Assembly: GCA_963664285.2 (NCBI GenBank)
Contig: CAXXNX010000047.1
Span: 1-64,000, forward strand
Length of the DNA: 64,000 nt
Direction: 5' to 3'
Source: JAJCYL01 sp963664285
GTDB taxonomy: Bacteria; Bacteroidota; Bacteroidia; Cytophagales; Cyclobacteriaceae
The position numbers and the translations under genes are program-made. The notes under the pieces are model-generated. The model saw only the letters and a list, made by a program, of their open reading frames with translations, made no database searches and had not been told where the DNA came from. Of this stretch, positions 9,204 to 18,369 are shown piece after piece. The stretch's first letter is position 1. Each line of letters starts with the position of its first letter.

Positions 9204-10727
9204 TCAGTTTTTATGGAGTAGTGCTTTTGTATATTCATGAATTGGATTTTCAAAAACTTTCGAAACCAGACCCTCTTCGATAATAGACCCTGCATTCATC
9301 ACCAGCACTCTATCACTCATAAAGTTAATCAGCCTCAGATCATGAGAGATGAAAATGTAGGTTAAATTGAATTCTTGCTTCAGTTTGAGCAACAGGTTGA
9401 GAACTTCCTGCCTGACTGATGCATCCAATGAAGTCACCGGCTCATCCAATATTAAAAGTGAAGGCTTTAAAAGCAACACCCTTGCAATACAAATCCGCTG
9501 ACGTTCACCACCTGACAGTTGATACGGGTATAGTTTTAGTTTCTCCGTTGACAAATGTACCTTCTCCAGGATGCGTTCAATGAAATGATTCCTTTGAGAG
9601 CGATCTTCCCCAATCTTGTGAACATAAAGCACTTCCATCAGGGCATCTTCAATTTTGATACGTGGATTTAATGAATCCAAAGGATCCTGAAAAATGATTT
9701 GAACGTTACGCCGGAATTGGTTTAAACCTTGTTCATCCAAACCGCTTATTTCATGACCGTTAAATTCAATAGTTCCAGAATAACCACTTAGTAATTTTAG
9801 TATACAACGGGAGAGGGTGCTTTTCCCGCTACCTGAGTTACCAACGACACCCAGAGTCTCGCCTTCCAACAATTCAAATGAAACATTATTCAGTATAGGA
9901 CACGAAAGTTTACGATCTCCGATCTTATCAAGCGTCAAGGACTTCACCGCTAATACAGTGCTTTGCGGAGCATCACTTTTTTTTACGATTAGTTTTTTAG
10001 GATCAACCAAGCTCTTTTTTTTCTTTGTCAGTTGTCCATTCTCCAGGTATAGAATTCTGTGGGTTACTTTACTCAATAATTCCTCATTATGACTTACCAG
10101 TAAAACGGTCATTCCTGTTTCCTCATTAATCTGTTGGAGGTTACGGATAATGGTCATTTCGTTTACCGGGTCAAGAGAGGTGGTTGGTTCATCTGCCAAT
10201 AACAGCTTTGGTTTTGCCACTGTAGCCATAGCGATCATTACCCTTTGAGCCTCGCCTCCCGAGACCTGAAATGGATATGAATTATAGATCCAATCCGAAA
10301 GCCCTACTTGTTCGAACAATTCTAATGATTTTGCCACACTCTGCTGTCCACTGAGCCCCAAATGCTTTTCTACCACCTCCCGAAGCTGGAAACCACAGGA
10401 ATAAGCAGGATTTAGTGCGACTTTTGGTTCCTGAAAAATCATGGATACCTCTACACCGCGTATGTTATTAATTATTGGGTTAGCGGTATTCGTCATTTCA
10501 ATCTCACCCAACTTGTCAGATTGAAATTTAATTGATGAATTAAATCCAAAATTTACATTTTGTTCCAGACCAAGAATTGACCTTGATAATATTGACTTAC
10601 CACTTCCGGAGTCACCTACGAGCCCTACTATTTCTCCCCTTTCCAAAGTGAACGATATCCCCCCAAGAATTTGATGATCCCCAAACCCTATTTCTAATTT
10701 CTTAACTTCCAATAATTTCTGGTTCAT
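9204..10727 (-). CDS. peptide/nickel-type ABC transporter ATPase with two fused cassettes
   Basis: Cytoplasmic ATPase of 507 residues made of two ABC cassettes, like YejF or fused DppD-DppF. Cassette 1 has Walker A GDSGSGKS, signature VSGGEAQR and Walker B LLLADEPT. Cassette 2 has GNSGSGKS, LSGGERQR and LLILDEPV. It would energise import of peptides or similar solutes together with two permeases and a binding protein, none of which are nearby, so the substrate is unknown. It lies 21 bp upstream of rnr on the same strand and could be co-transcribed with it. Confidence 0.92.
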   Translation of the reverse strand: MNQKLLEVKKLEIGFGDHQILGGISFTLERGEIVGLVGDSGSGKSILSRSILGLEQNVNFGFNSSIKFQSDKLGEIEMTNTANPIINNIRGVEVSMIFQEPKVALNPAYSCGFQLREVVEKHLGLSGQQSVAKSLELFEQVGLSDWIYNSYPFQVSGGEAQRVMIAMATVAKPKLLLADEPTTSLDPVNEMTIIRNLQQINEETGMTVLLVSHNEELLSKVTHRILYLENGQLTKKKKSLVDPKKLIVKKSDAPQSTVLAVKSLTLDKIGDRKLSCPILNNVSFELLEGETLGVVGNSGSGKSTLSRCILKLLSGYSGTIEFNGHEISGLDEQGLNQFRRNVQIIFQDPLDSLNPRIKIEDALMEVLYVHKIGEDRSQRNHFIERILEKVHLSTEKLKLYPYQLSGGERQRICIARVLLLKPSLLILDEPVTSLDASVRQEVLNLLLKLKQEFNLTYIFISHDLRLINFMSDRVLVMNAGSIIEEGLVSKVFENPIHEYTKALLHKN

Positions 10728-10923
10728 TTAAAAAAAATATTGTTCCAAAATGGATGTTGAACTCTTTCAAACCTGAATCAGTATATGAAATAATTTTCTC
10801 CTGCCTCTAAGATTTGGCACTTCAAAGTCATTGAGTTTATGAAGATATTTCTATTTTCAGTAAATGTATTGACCAAGCTTGAACCCTCTCGGGTAGAAGC
10901 CATTGTGACTGTAATCGAGAAAA

Positions 10924-11343
10924 ATGAGAAACAGCAGTCCTATCTTAATAATTGACGACATTGAAAACGATGTCATAATCGCAAAAAGAGCGTTAAAAGA
11001 TGCAAAGGTATTTAATCAAACTATCCATGCGGCCAATGGGCGTGAAGCGCTTGATTATCTATTGAATGATCTCAATAAAAAACCAGTTTTGATCCTTCTT
11101 GATTTGAAAATGCCGAAAATGACAGGCAATGAATTCCTTAGAGAGCGAATGAATCATGAGTCTTTAATGATTATTCCTGTAATTGTTCTCACAGCAATTG
11201 AAAGTCTTGAATCTAAATCTGAAAGTTTTAAGCTTAATATAGCGGGGTACATGCAGAAACCCTCTGAATACGATGATTTGGTGAATGTCATGAAAGCGAT
11301 TAATCAATACTGGAGCTTTAGCGAAATGGCGCATAGTGACTAA
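10924..11343 (+). CDS. stand-alone response regulator receiver (Rcp1-like)
   Basis: A 139-residue protein that is only a receiver domain. The acidic pair IIDDIEND, the phospho-acceptor Asp in LLDLKMPKMTG, the Thr in VIVLTA and the Lys in YMQKPSEY are all present. The long loop SLESKSESFKLN is typical of Rcp1-like receivers that serve phytochrome-type or hybrid kinases. No kinase or output gene adjoins it, so it must act in trans by phosphotransfer or protein contact. It is followed by the MOSC gene after 48 bp. Confidence 0.9.
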   Translation: MRNSSPILIIDDIENDVIIAKRALKDAKVFNQTIHAANGREALDYLLNDLNKKPVLILLDLKMPKMTGNEFLRERMNHESLMIIPVIVLTAIESLESKSESFKLNIAGYMQKPSEYDDLVNVMKAINQYWSFSEMAHSD

Positions 11344-11391
11344 CAATTCTGTTCACTACTCGTTTTTAATATTTTGAACAAACTAGCAGAA

Positions 11392-11885
11392 ATGAATTCC
11401 GATCCCGTTATTAAACAACTCAAGAGAAGTATTCCTCAAATTGGAAAGGTTACCTGGATAGGTTTAAGACCTGATCGCAACACGCCAACTAAGGTTGTTT
11501 CCGAAGTTGAGGTTCAGGCTGGATCAGGTTTGGGGGGGGACCGTTTTAGTGGCAAGATCACCAGTAAAAGACAAGTTACGCTGATACAGGATGAACACTT
11601 GGGTGTGGTCGGGAGCATTGTTGGTAAAAAAGTGGATCCGGCGCTGCTCAGAAGAAATATTCTGGTGAAGGGTATTAACCTTGTTTCTCTGTCTGATCAA
11701 TCATTTAAAATTGGTGGGGTAATATTGAAAGGTCTGGTTATTGTTATCCCTGCTCAAAAATGGAAGAAGCATTGGGAGAAGGTGGATACAATGCCATGAG
11801 AGGGCATGGAGGCATTACCGCCAGTGTTATTCAGGAAGGAAGGATCACCGTTGGAGATTCGGTTGCGTTAATGGATGATGCATGA
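11392..11885 (+). pseudogene. MOSC domain protein, C-terminal frameshift
   Basis: MOSC domains occur in molybdenum-cofactor sulfurase-like proteins; many bind a sulfur carried on a conserved cysteine. The frame is clear through AGSGLGGDRFSGK, RQVTLIQ and the RRNILVKGIN block. A single-base shift near 11745 then changes frame. The alternative frame gives CYPCSKMEEALGEGGYNAM and RGHGGITASV, the expected MOSC C-terminus with its cysteine, ending at 11883-11885. Without the shift the product would be about 164 residues; as read it ends at 11799. The restored stop overlaps the comF start by 4 bp. Confidence 0.8.
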
Positions 11886-12562
11886 TTCAGGATCTCATCT
11901 CTTTAATTTTTCCAGAAATTTGTGCATTTTGTAAGGCTCCCACCATCAAAAGCGAGAATTTGCTATGTACCAAATGTTTGCTTGATCTGCCAAAGACAAA
12001 CGACCATCGTACAGCCCCGGGTGATTTAGTTCAAAAATTCGTCACAATTCGAGAACTTCAATTCGCCTATTCCTATTTGCGATTTACTAAAAAAGGTTTG
12101 GCACAGCGTCTCTTGCATCAACTAAAATATGATGGACAGAAAGATATAGGCCTAATCTTGGGCCGTTGGTTTGGCACAGAAATCACTCCTCGACTTGAAG
12201 ATCAAAATGCAGATCTCATATTGCCAGTCCCTTTACACTCCTCCCGATTACGTACCAGAGGGTATAATCAAAGCGATCTTATCGCACAGGGCTTGAGTGA
12301 GTCTTTACAAATTGAGTGGAGCAACAAGATCGTCAAACGCGTTAGAAAAACTGAAACACAGGCGAAAAAAGGAAAAGTGGACCGCTGGAAGAATGTCGGT
12401 AATATCTTCAATGTGACTGATCCCGGGATTATCCGTGACAAAAAGATAATTGTAGTCGATGATGTAGTCACAACCGGCGCCACACTCAATGCATGTTTAG
12501 AAGCAATTATTACCGCCGGTGTTAGCTCTATCGGAGTGCTCACTATCGCGAGGGCAGATTAG
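11882..12562 (+). CDS. comF: ComF family phosphoribosyltransferase-like protein
   Basis: A 226-residue cytoplasmic protein linked to DNA uptake in competent bacteria. It has the N-terminal zinc-binding CAFC ... CTKC pairs (residues about 14-35) and the C-terminal phosphoribosyltransferase motif IIVVDDVVTTGATLN (PRPP-binding loop). LPVPLHSSRLRTRGYNQSDL is the characteristic ComF block. Its ATG overlaps the stop of the restored MOSC frame (ATGA), suggesting translational coupling in the ancestral operon. The exact biochemical role in competence is not settled. Confidence 0.9.
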   Translation: MIQDLISLIFPEICAFCKAPTIKSENLLCTKCLLDLPKTNDHRTAPGDLVQKFVTIRELQFAYSYLRFTKKGLAQRLLHQLKYDGQKDIGLILGRWFGTEITPRLEDQNADLILPVPLHSSRLRTRGYNQSDLIAQGLSESLQIEWSNKIVKRVRKTETQAKKGKVDRWKNVGNIFNVTDPGIIRDKKIIVVDDVVTTGATLNACLEAIITAGVSSIGVLTIARAD

Positions 12563-12677
12563 ATTTAACCATTTCTCGTATGTTAATCTGTATTGGTCAG
12601 ATAACAAAATACACAAACCTGAAGGAGCTGTGAGAAGTATTTACATAAATTTATAATACTTAATAAGTTCAAAAGTT

Positions 12678-13112
12678 ATGTCCACAGCAACCTTATCTGA
12701 TCGATTACAGCGAGTCAGGGACTCATTTATTGCACAACCATTTATGAAATTTATTGGCGCCTCAATCACAATGCTTAATGAGGGAAGTTGTCACATCGCC
12801 GTTCCTTTTAATAACAACCTGACCCAACAACACGGTCTTTTTTACGGTGGACTGTTGGCAACACTAGCCGATAATTCTGCCGGTTTTGCCGCATGTTCTC
12901 AAATGGAAACGGATGTGGAGCAATTATCTGTTGAGTTCAAAATCAATTTTACCAACAAAGCAATAGGTTCAGAGCTAATCGCAAAATCACCGGTAATTAA
13001 GAATGGCAAAACGCTTAAGGTATGTAATGTAGAACTCACTTGTCTAAATGATGGTAAAGAATCAATCTGCGCTGTTGCAATTGTCACTATTATGGCTGTA
13101 CAACCTTTCTGA
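12678..13112 (+). CDS. PaaI-type hotdog-fold thioesterase
   Basis: A 144-residue 4HBT-family protein that would hydrolyse acyl- or aryl-CoA thioesters. The hotdog motif QQHGLFYGGLLATLADNSAG (residues about 54-73) carries the conserved HGG-like and Asp positions, followed by the expected beta strands (EQLSVEFKINFTNKAIG). Its length is normal. It stands alone between comF and an unknown small protein; the substrate is unknown. Confidence 0.85.
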   Translation: MSTATLSDRLQRVRDSFIAQPFMKFIGASITMLNEGSCHIAVPFNNNLTQQHGLFYGGLLATLADNSAGFAACSQMETDVEQLSVEFKINFTNKAIGSELIAKSPVIKNGKTLKVCNVELTCLNDGKESICAVAIVTIMAVQPF

Positions 13113-13168
13113 TTCATCTTGTTGATCATTGTCGATAGTTATATACATTTGTGGACGCTTTTTTGAAC

Positions 13169-13504
13169 ATGAATAAAATCCAGGAAATTGGTAACGTTCT
13201 TTTAATATTAGCCGGCTTACTAGTCTTAACCGGCAATGCTAATATTCCTTATACCCCGCCTGACATTCAAGAGAGCGAGCAGGGAAACACCAGCCAATCA
13301 GATGATAATGAAATATACATTCAGTCTTTTGATGTAGTTTCTCAAAACCTTCAATTACTACTTAGTAGTCCTTTTTCCCCCAGTAGTCAAATTATTGAGG
13401 CAGAAGAGAGAGGTAATACCCTCGTACTTAGCAATTTCACGTTAGCCCCTACGGAGTTTTTCAAGATACTGTTTGAGCAAATCATTTCTCCCAATGCACC
13501 CTAG
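13169..13504 (+). CDS. small membrane-anchored protein of unknown function
   Basis: I do not recognise a family. From the ATG at 13169 the product is 111 residues: an N-terminal hydrophobic helix (EIGNVLLILAGLLVLTG, probable signal or anchor), a Ser/Asp/Gln-rich linker, then two short segments with Pro. An upstream GTG at 13151 would add six residues (MDAFLN) before the helix. It lies 57 bp before secDF on the same strand, so it may share transcription with it. No function is inferred. Confidence 0.55.
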   Translation: MNKIQEIGNVLLILAGLLVLTGNANIPYTPPDIQESEQGNTSQSDDNEIYIQSFDVVSQNLQLLLSSPFSPSSQIIEAEERGNTLVLSNFTLAPTEFFKILFEQIISPNAP

Positions 13505-13561
13505 GGATTAGACCTTTCCAATCTAAGTCATCTTTTTACAATTAATTAATCTCTTTTTAGA

Positions 13562-16500
13562 ATGAAAAATAAAACCGGGGTAATACTCCTCACTATAATC
13601 ATCTCGTTGCTTTGTATCTATTATTTGTCGTTCACCTTTATATCGAAAAACATTTACCAGGAAGCAACACAAGCTGCTACTACCGAAAGTGGTAGGGTCG
13701 ACTTTACGAAAAGACAACGATATCTCGATTCAATTTGGAGAGAGCCTGTGTATAATCTTTTCGGGATAGACTACACCTATAAGGATATTAAAGAAACCGA
13801 GTTGAATCTTGGCCTGGATTTACAAGGTGGCATGCATGTCACACTTGAAATATCTCCCATAGATATCATTAAAGGTATCAGTGGCAACAATGATGATCCT
13901 GCCTTTGTAGATGCACTGAAAAAAGCCAAACAACAGCAGTTCTCAAATCCGCAAGCTAGTTTCGTAGACTTATTCTATCAGGCTTATCAGGAGAATGCAC
14001 CCAATCAAAATCTGGCCTACATTTTTGCCAATGCTGCTAACAGGGGCAAAATTGGCCTGGATACCTCAGATGATGACATTCTTGATATCATCAATGATGA
14101 AGTAGAGAATGCCATTGATAGATCTTTTAACATTTTACGGACCCGGGTTGATCGATTCGGCACTTCGCAACCTAATATCCAGAGGCTTCAGGGAACTGGC
14201 AGAATACAAATAGAATTACCGGGAGTTGACAACCCTGAAAGGGTTCGAAAACTCTTACAAGGTGTTGCTAAGCTAGAATTCTGGGAAGTTCATGAGATCA
14301 ATGAGATTGGGGCATCAATCGAGGCAATCGACCAATTCCTGATTGCTGAACAACAGTCAAAAAGTGCGGAAGGTCTTTCTGATCTTGGTTCAGACGATGT
14401 TCCCGATCCAGTCGATGACCTAGGATCATTTTTAACCGCTGATGACAGCGGTCTATTGCCTGAAACTGATAGCCTGAACGACCTTGAAGCACAGTTGGAA
14501 AGTAATCCCTCATCATTGGATTCATTGCTCAATAACCAGGTATCTCCACTCTTTACTTTAATGCAACCAGGATATGGTACGCTGGTTTATGATACAAGAG
14601 ACACATCACAAATAAATGGTATCCTGGCAAGATCCGAAATTCAGGATCTCATCCCCTCCAATATAAAGTTCTTATGGGCAGTTAAACCGTATGACAATAA
14701 TGAACTAAGTAGCGATGACGAACATCTGGAACTCTATGCTATTAAGACAAATAGAGCGGATAAAGCCCCTCTAACAGGAGAAGTAATTACCGATGCACGG
14801 CAGGATTATGATGAGACAGCCCGACCTGCCGTCAGTATGCAAATGAATACTACCGGCGCTAAGGCCTGGAAAAGGCTTACGGCCGATAATATTAACCGCA
14901 GAATTGCTATAGTGCTAGATAATTATGTCTATTCAGCACCCGTAGTAAGGGGCGAAATCCCAACCGGTAATTCTTCTATAAGTGGAAGTTTCTCGATTGA
15001 GGAAGCACAGGACTTAGCCAATGTATTGAAAGCAGGAACACTACCTGCCAAAACCACCATCGTCGAGGACGTTGTTATTGGCCCTACCCTTGGAAAAGAA
15101 GCACAAAGGCAGGGTATGATTTCAATCCTTTCCGGATTGGGCATTGTAGTAGTCTTTATGGTCTTCTACTATTCCGGAGGTGGATTTGTTGCAAATCTGG
15201 CGTTAGCTTTCAATGTATTCTTTATCCTTGGAATTCTCGCACAACTTGCAGCCTCCCTCACACTTCCAGGGATTGCCGGTATAGTATTAACCATCGGTAT
15301 GTCAATTGACGCTAATGTTCTCATTTTCGAACGAATTAAAGAGGAGATAAGAAAAGGTGCCATTTTGAAGGTGGCTATCGCCAATGGATATAAAAAGGCT
15401 TATAGCTCGATTGTAGATGCCAACATCACAACCTTCCTGACTGGCATCATACTTTATACGTTGGGGCAGGGTCCGGTAAAGGGATTTGCAATTACGCTGA
15501 TGATCGGCATCGCTTGTTCGTTTTTCTCGGCTGTATTCATTACCCGGGTAATCATCGAGTACCTAACTAGAAAAGGAGATCAAAGTAAGATTTCTTTTGC
15601 GCTACTATTTACCAAGAACTTATTGACCAACCTGAACTACAAATTCATCCAGGCAAGAAAAACAGCTTACATCTTTTCTGCTTCATTCATTCTTGTTGGC
15701 ATGGTCGCTTTAATCGTCTCCGGTGGTCTAAGCATGGGTGTTGATTTCACAGGAGGACGATCCTATGTAGTCACCTTCAACGACCCCGTAGTGCCTTCCG
15801 ATATGAAAGTTTCTCTGCAAGAAACATTTGATGATGCAGGAACCGAGGTAAAAACATTCGGCGCTAACAACGTGATGAAAATCACCACATCTTACCTTAT
15901 TCAGGATGAATCTGATGTTGCCGATGAACAGGTAAGACAACGAATGATATCAGGTCTCGAACAGTTCATGGGCCAACAATACATTGAAGACGATTCGAAA
16001 GTGGATGCTACACACTTTACAATCTCAAGTTCATCCAAGGTAGGCGCTACAATTGCCGACGATATAAAGAGTGCGTCAATACTCTCTGTATTCTTTGCCC
16101 TGGTGGTCATATTCCTCTATATACTAGTGAGGTTCGGGAAGTGGCAATTCAGCCTGGGAGCTATCGTCGCATTGGTACATGATACGCTTTTTGTGCTGTC
16201 TGCATTCGCAATTATGAATTTACTAGGCATTTCATACGAATTTGACCAGGTAATTGTGGGAGCCATGCTAATGATTATTGGTTACTCCATCAATGATACG
16301 GTGGTTGTATTTGATAGAGTCCGAGAAACACTGGGTTTGAAATCATCCAGTAATGTAGTGGCTGTTTTCAACGAGTCATTAAATCGTACATTGAGCAGAA
16401 CTGTGATCACATCGGCTACAACACTATTTGTAGTGGTAATCCTGTTCTTATTCGGTGGTGCGGTATTAGAAGGTTTCTCATTCGCATTGATCATAGGTAT

Positions 16501-16591
16501 TCTTATCGGTACTTATTCATCAGTTTTTATCGCTACACCAATTGTTATTGACCTTGATAAAAAGAATAAAGAAGCTCTGGCGGCTGCATAA
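13562..16591 (+). CDS. secDF: protein translocase subunit SecDF, fused
   Basis: Inner-membrane protein of 1009 residues joining SecD and SecF, which use the proton gradient to pull preproteins through SecYEG. Visible parts: TM1, the conserved DLGLDLQGGMH-type block (here ELNLGLDLQGGMHV), the periplasmic P1 region with a low-complexity acidic insert (residues about 260-330), and the SecD TM bundle including GMSIDANVLIFERIKEE (catalytic Asp). The SecF half follows with GVDFTGGRSYVVTF and GYSINDTVVVFDRVRE. The SecDF fusion and the acidic insert are usual in Bacteroidota. The gene is open over 3 kb. Confidence 0.97.
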   Translation: MKNKTGVILLTIIISLLCIYYLSFTFISKNIYQEATQAATTESGRVDFTKRQRYLDSIWREPVYNLFGIDYTYKDIKETELNLGLDLQGGMHVTLEISPIDIIKGISGNNDDPAFVDALKKAKQQQFSNPQASFVDLFYQAYQENAPNQNLAYIFANAANRGKIGLDTSDDDILDIINDEVENAIDRSFNILRTRVDRFGTSQPNIQRLQGTGRIQIELPGVDNPERVRKLLQGVAKLEFWEVHEINEIGASIEAIDQFLIAEQQSKSAEGLSDLGSDDVPDPVDDLGSFLTADDSGLLPETDSLNDLEAQLESNPSSLDSLLNNQVSPLFTLMQPGYGTLVYDTRDTSQINGILARSEIQDLIPSNIKFLWAVKPYDNNELSSDDEHLELYAIKTNRADKAPLTGEVITDARQDYDETARPAVSMQMNTTGAKAWKRLTADNINRRIAIVLDNYVYSAPVVRGEIPTGNSSISGSFSIEEAQDLANVLKAGTLPAKTTIVEDVVIGPTLGKEAQRQGMISILSGLGIVVVFMVFYYSGGGFVANLALAFNVFFILGILAQLAASLTLPGIAGIVLTIGMSIDANVLIFERIKEEIRKGAILKVAIANGYKKAYSSIVDANITTFLTGIILYTLGQGPVKGFAITLMIGIACSFFSAVFITRVIIEYLTRKGDQSKISFALLFTKNLLTNLNYKFIQARKTAYIFSASFILVGMVALIVSGGLSMGVDFTGGRSYVVTFNDPVVPSDMKVSLQETFDDAGTEVKTFGANNVMKITTSYLIQDESDVADEQVRQRMISGLEQFMGQQYIEDDSKVDATHFTISSSSKVGATIADDIKSASILSVFFALVVIFLYILVRFGKWQFSLGAIVALVHDTLFVLSAFAIMNLLGISYEFDQVIVGAMLMIIGYSINDTVVVFDRVRETLGLKSSSNVVAVFNESLNRTLSRTVITSATTLFVVVILFLFGGAVLEGFSFALIIGILIGTYSSVFIATPIVIDLDKKNKEALAAA

Positions 16592-16602
16592 CTGTTGAAG
16601 TA

Positions 16603-16633
16603 GACTTCCGAAGTTTTGAAAACTTCGGAAGTC
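16603..16633. repeat. REP-like palindrome, left copy
   Basis: A perfect 31-nt palindrome with 15-nt arms (GACTTCCGAAGTTTT) around a single G, 12 bp after the secDF stop and 11 bp before the tyrosine-transposase start. It matches the palindrome at 18293-18323 except for one base in each arm, and those changes preserve pairing. It can act both as a REP-type target of the transposase and as a terminator for secDF; both roles are inference. Confidence 0.8.
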
Positions 16634-16902
16634 TTTACTCTCTATGGAATTAGGTTCTTACTACCACATTTACAATCGAAGCATTAATAACGAAGTAATC
16701 TTCAAAACCGATAGTAATTATCATTTTTTCCTTAACAAATTCGGTGAATATCTCGGCGAGTACATCGATGTATACAGTTATTGTATCATGCCTACTCATT
16801 TTCATTTTTTTCATAAAAATTAAAGAGTCCGTAGAGGCAACTAGATTGGTTGAGTTGGGATTTAAGAATCTATTTATTTCCTACGCAAAAGCTTTTGTAA
16901 GT

Positions 16903-17930
16903 TCAAGTAATAAGTGCAATTTTCCTTTGTAGCACTTGCTTTGAGTTTAGGTAATTAAATTTTCTAACAGGGCGTTCATTGATTTTGTTTTCAACAACTT
17001 TGATTTGCTCCTCTGTAACAAATCTAATATCTGTTTTCTTAGGATAAAACCTTCTGATTACCCCAATCCTATTTTCAACTGTCCCTTTATCCTGAAAAGT
17101 ATAGGTTAACGAGTGAAATAGGCATCCACATCAAGGGATTGAGCAATCAACTGCATGTTTAGGAAATGCTCATATCATTATCAAAAGTGAGTGTTTCCAG
17201 TTTGTATTTATCCTGAGAGAGTTCCTCCACAATAGCTTCGGCCATTTGATCGGCATTTTTACTGTAGCATCTTTCTGATTCTGGTAAAAAGACTTGCTCG
17301 GTCTGTCATCACCAACAAAGAGCCAATTGTGGTTTTTACCCATCATTAAATCGACTTCTATATCTCCCAATCGTTCCCTTTTGTTAATCTGATCTGGGGT
17401 CGCTGTTCAATTGATACCCTATTCGGGATAATAGCTCTACGATCTTTTCTGTTTCCTCGTTTGTGCCTTCGTTTGCCATGTTTTAGATATGTGTATAGTT
17501 GTTTGTATTCTTGGTTCTCCTGGTGGTTAGTGTGCTTACATTCCCATATCCATTGGTAAATCCATTCATGGCTAAGTGGACATTCTCTCGTTTTCTTTCC
17601 CTGATGGCTGATCAATTCAGGACTCCATCTATCTTCTTGGAGCCGGTTAACTATCCAGTCTTTCATGGGTTTGGTGAAAATCACTCTTTTTGGCTTTTCT
17701 TGATGACGAAGATTGGTCCTCCTTTGTGCATTTGCTGTTCGATAGACACCAGCTCCCCTACCTCTTGAACCCACATTTCAGCTTAAGCTCAACGTGAGAT
17801 CGTAGACGGGTGAAAATGAACGATACAGGCAATCTCCTTTTGAGTAGCTCCTGTTTTGGTAATAATGCTTCAATTTGATACCTTTGATCAATACTGAGAT
17901 GTGTGTAGTTTTTTGACGATTTTGCAATCC
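16903..17930 (-). pseudogene. IS30 family transposase, several frameshifts
   Basis: Pieces read NYTHLSIDQRYQIEALLPK (N-terminal HTH region), GSRGRGAGVYRTANAQRR, WSPELISHQGKKTRECPLSH and GDIEVDLMMGKNHNWLFVGD with the first catalytic Asp. A C-terminal tail ends at 16903-16905 inside the terminal repeat. At least three frame changes separate them, so the protein cannot be made. The start is uncertain because no clear ATG precedes NYTHLS. A DIEVDL motif with IYQWIW is diagnostic of IS30. Confidence 0.8.
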
Positions 17931-17952
17931 AAAGATTGCACTGTTCAGGCTT

Positions 17953-17994
17953 TTGAAGGGTGAAAAAGCCCTTAAAAGCTTTTTCACCCTTCAA
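17953..17994. repeat. 17-bp-arm inverted repeat in the IS30 transposase leader
   Basis: TTGAAGGGTGAAAAAGC (17953-17969) and its exact complement (17978-17994) flank an 8-nt loop. It lies just inside the right end of IS30, upstream of the transposase on the minus strand. The RNA would form a strong hairpin in the leader, the sort of structure that limits transposase expression from outside promoters; that role is inferred. Confidence 0.75.
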
Positions 17995-18292
17995 TTGCAC
18001 TTATTAGTTGATCTCAGCTTTTAATAAAATGTATTCAAAGGCATGGAAGTGTTTTTCAAAACAGGATTACAAAAAGAAAGAGATTACCTCTGAAAGTTAT
18101 TATACCGGTATCATAGCCTATATTCATCTTGATCCTGTAAGCGATCATTTGGTTAACGATTGTGAAGATTGGTAGTATTCTTCCTATCCTGCTATCGTAT
18201 CTGAATCTCATAGGACAAAGGTCAAAGGGAGTGAGATTTTAAAGTGGTTTGGAGGACGCAAAGCATTCACCGAATTTCATGAAAATAAAGTA

Positions 18293-18323
18293 GACTTCCG
18301 GAGTTTTGAAAACTCCGGAAGTC
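18293..18323. repeat. REP-like palindrome, right copy
   Basis: A perfect 31-nt palindrome with arms GACTTCCGGAGTTTT around a single G, at the end of the RAYT gene and overlapping its last codons. Compared with 16603-16633, A to G in one arm is matched by T to C in the other, so base pairing is kept. It has the same orientation and the same TAGACTT ... AAGTCTTT surroundings as the left copy. Confidence 0.8.
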
Positions 18324-18369
18324 TTTGATAGGACCGAGTAATTCCCTATCTTTTAATCTCAATTCGGTT

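Larger units (their letters stand above)
16897..18016 (-). mobile_element. IS30-like insertion sequence (degenerate)
   Basis: About 1120 bp inserted in the RAYT gene; GCTTTT is present on both sides (16891-16896 and 18017-18022). The ends share the inverted repeat CTAATAAGTGCAATT or GTAATAAGTGCAATT. It carries a decayed transposase on the minus strand. Remnants of the same end occur at 18886, 32841 and 44640. Confidence 0.85.
16644..18328 (+). pseudogene. REP-associated tyrosine transposase (RAYT), split by IS30 and frameshifted
   Basis: Y1-type HUH single-strand transposase. The N-terminal part opens MELGSYYHIYNRSINNEVIF and reaches MPTHFHF, the HUH metal-binding motif. A one-base shift near 16800 moves the frame to FIKIKESVEATRLVELG. 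IS30 then interrupts it at codons for AKAF (16891-16896). After the IS, reading resumes at NKMYSKAWKCFSKQDYKKKE, then YYTGIIAYIHLDPVSDH and an in-frame TAG at EDW. The final YSSYPAI ... EILKWFGG block is typical of RAYTs. The right palindrome encodes the last residues before the stop at 18326-18328. Clearly inactive as read. Confidence 0.85.
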
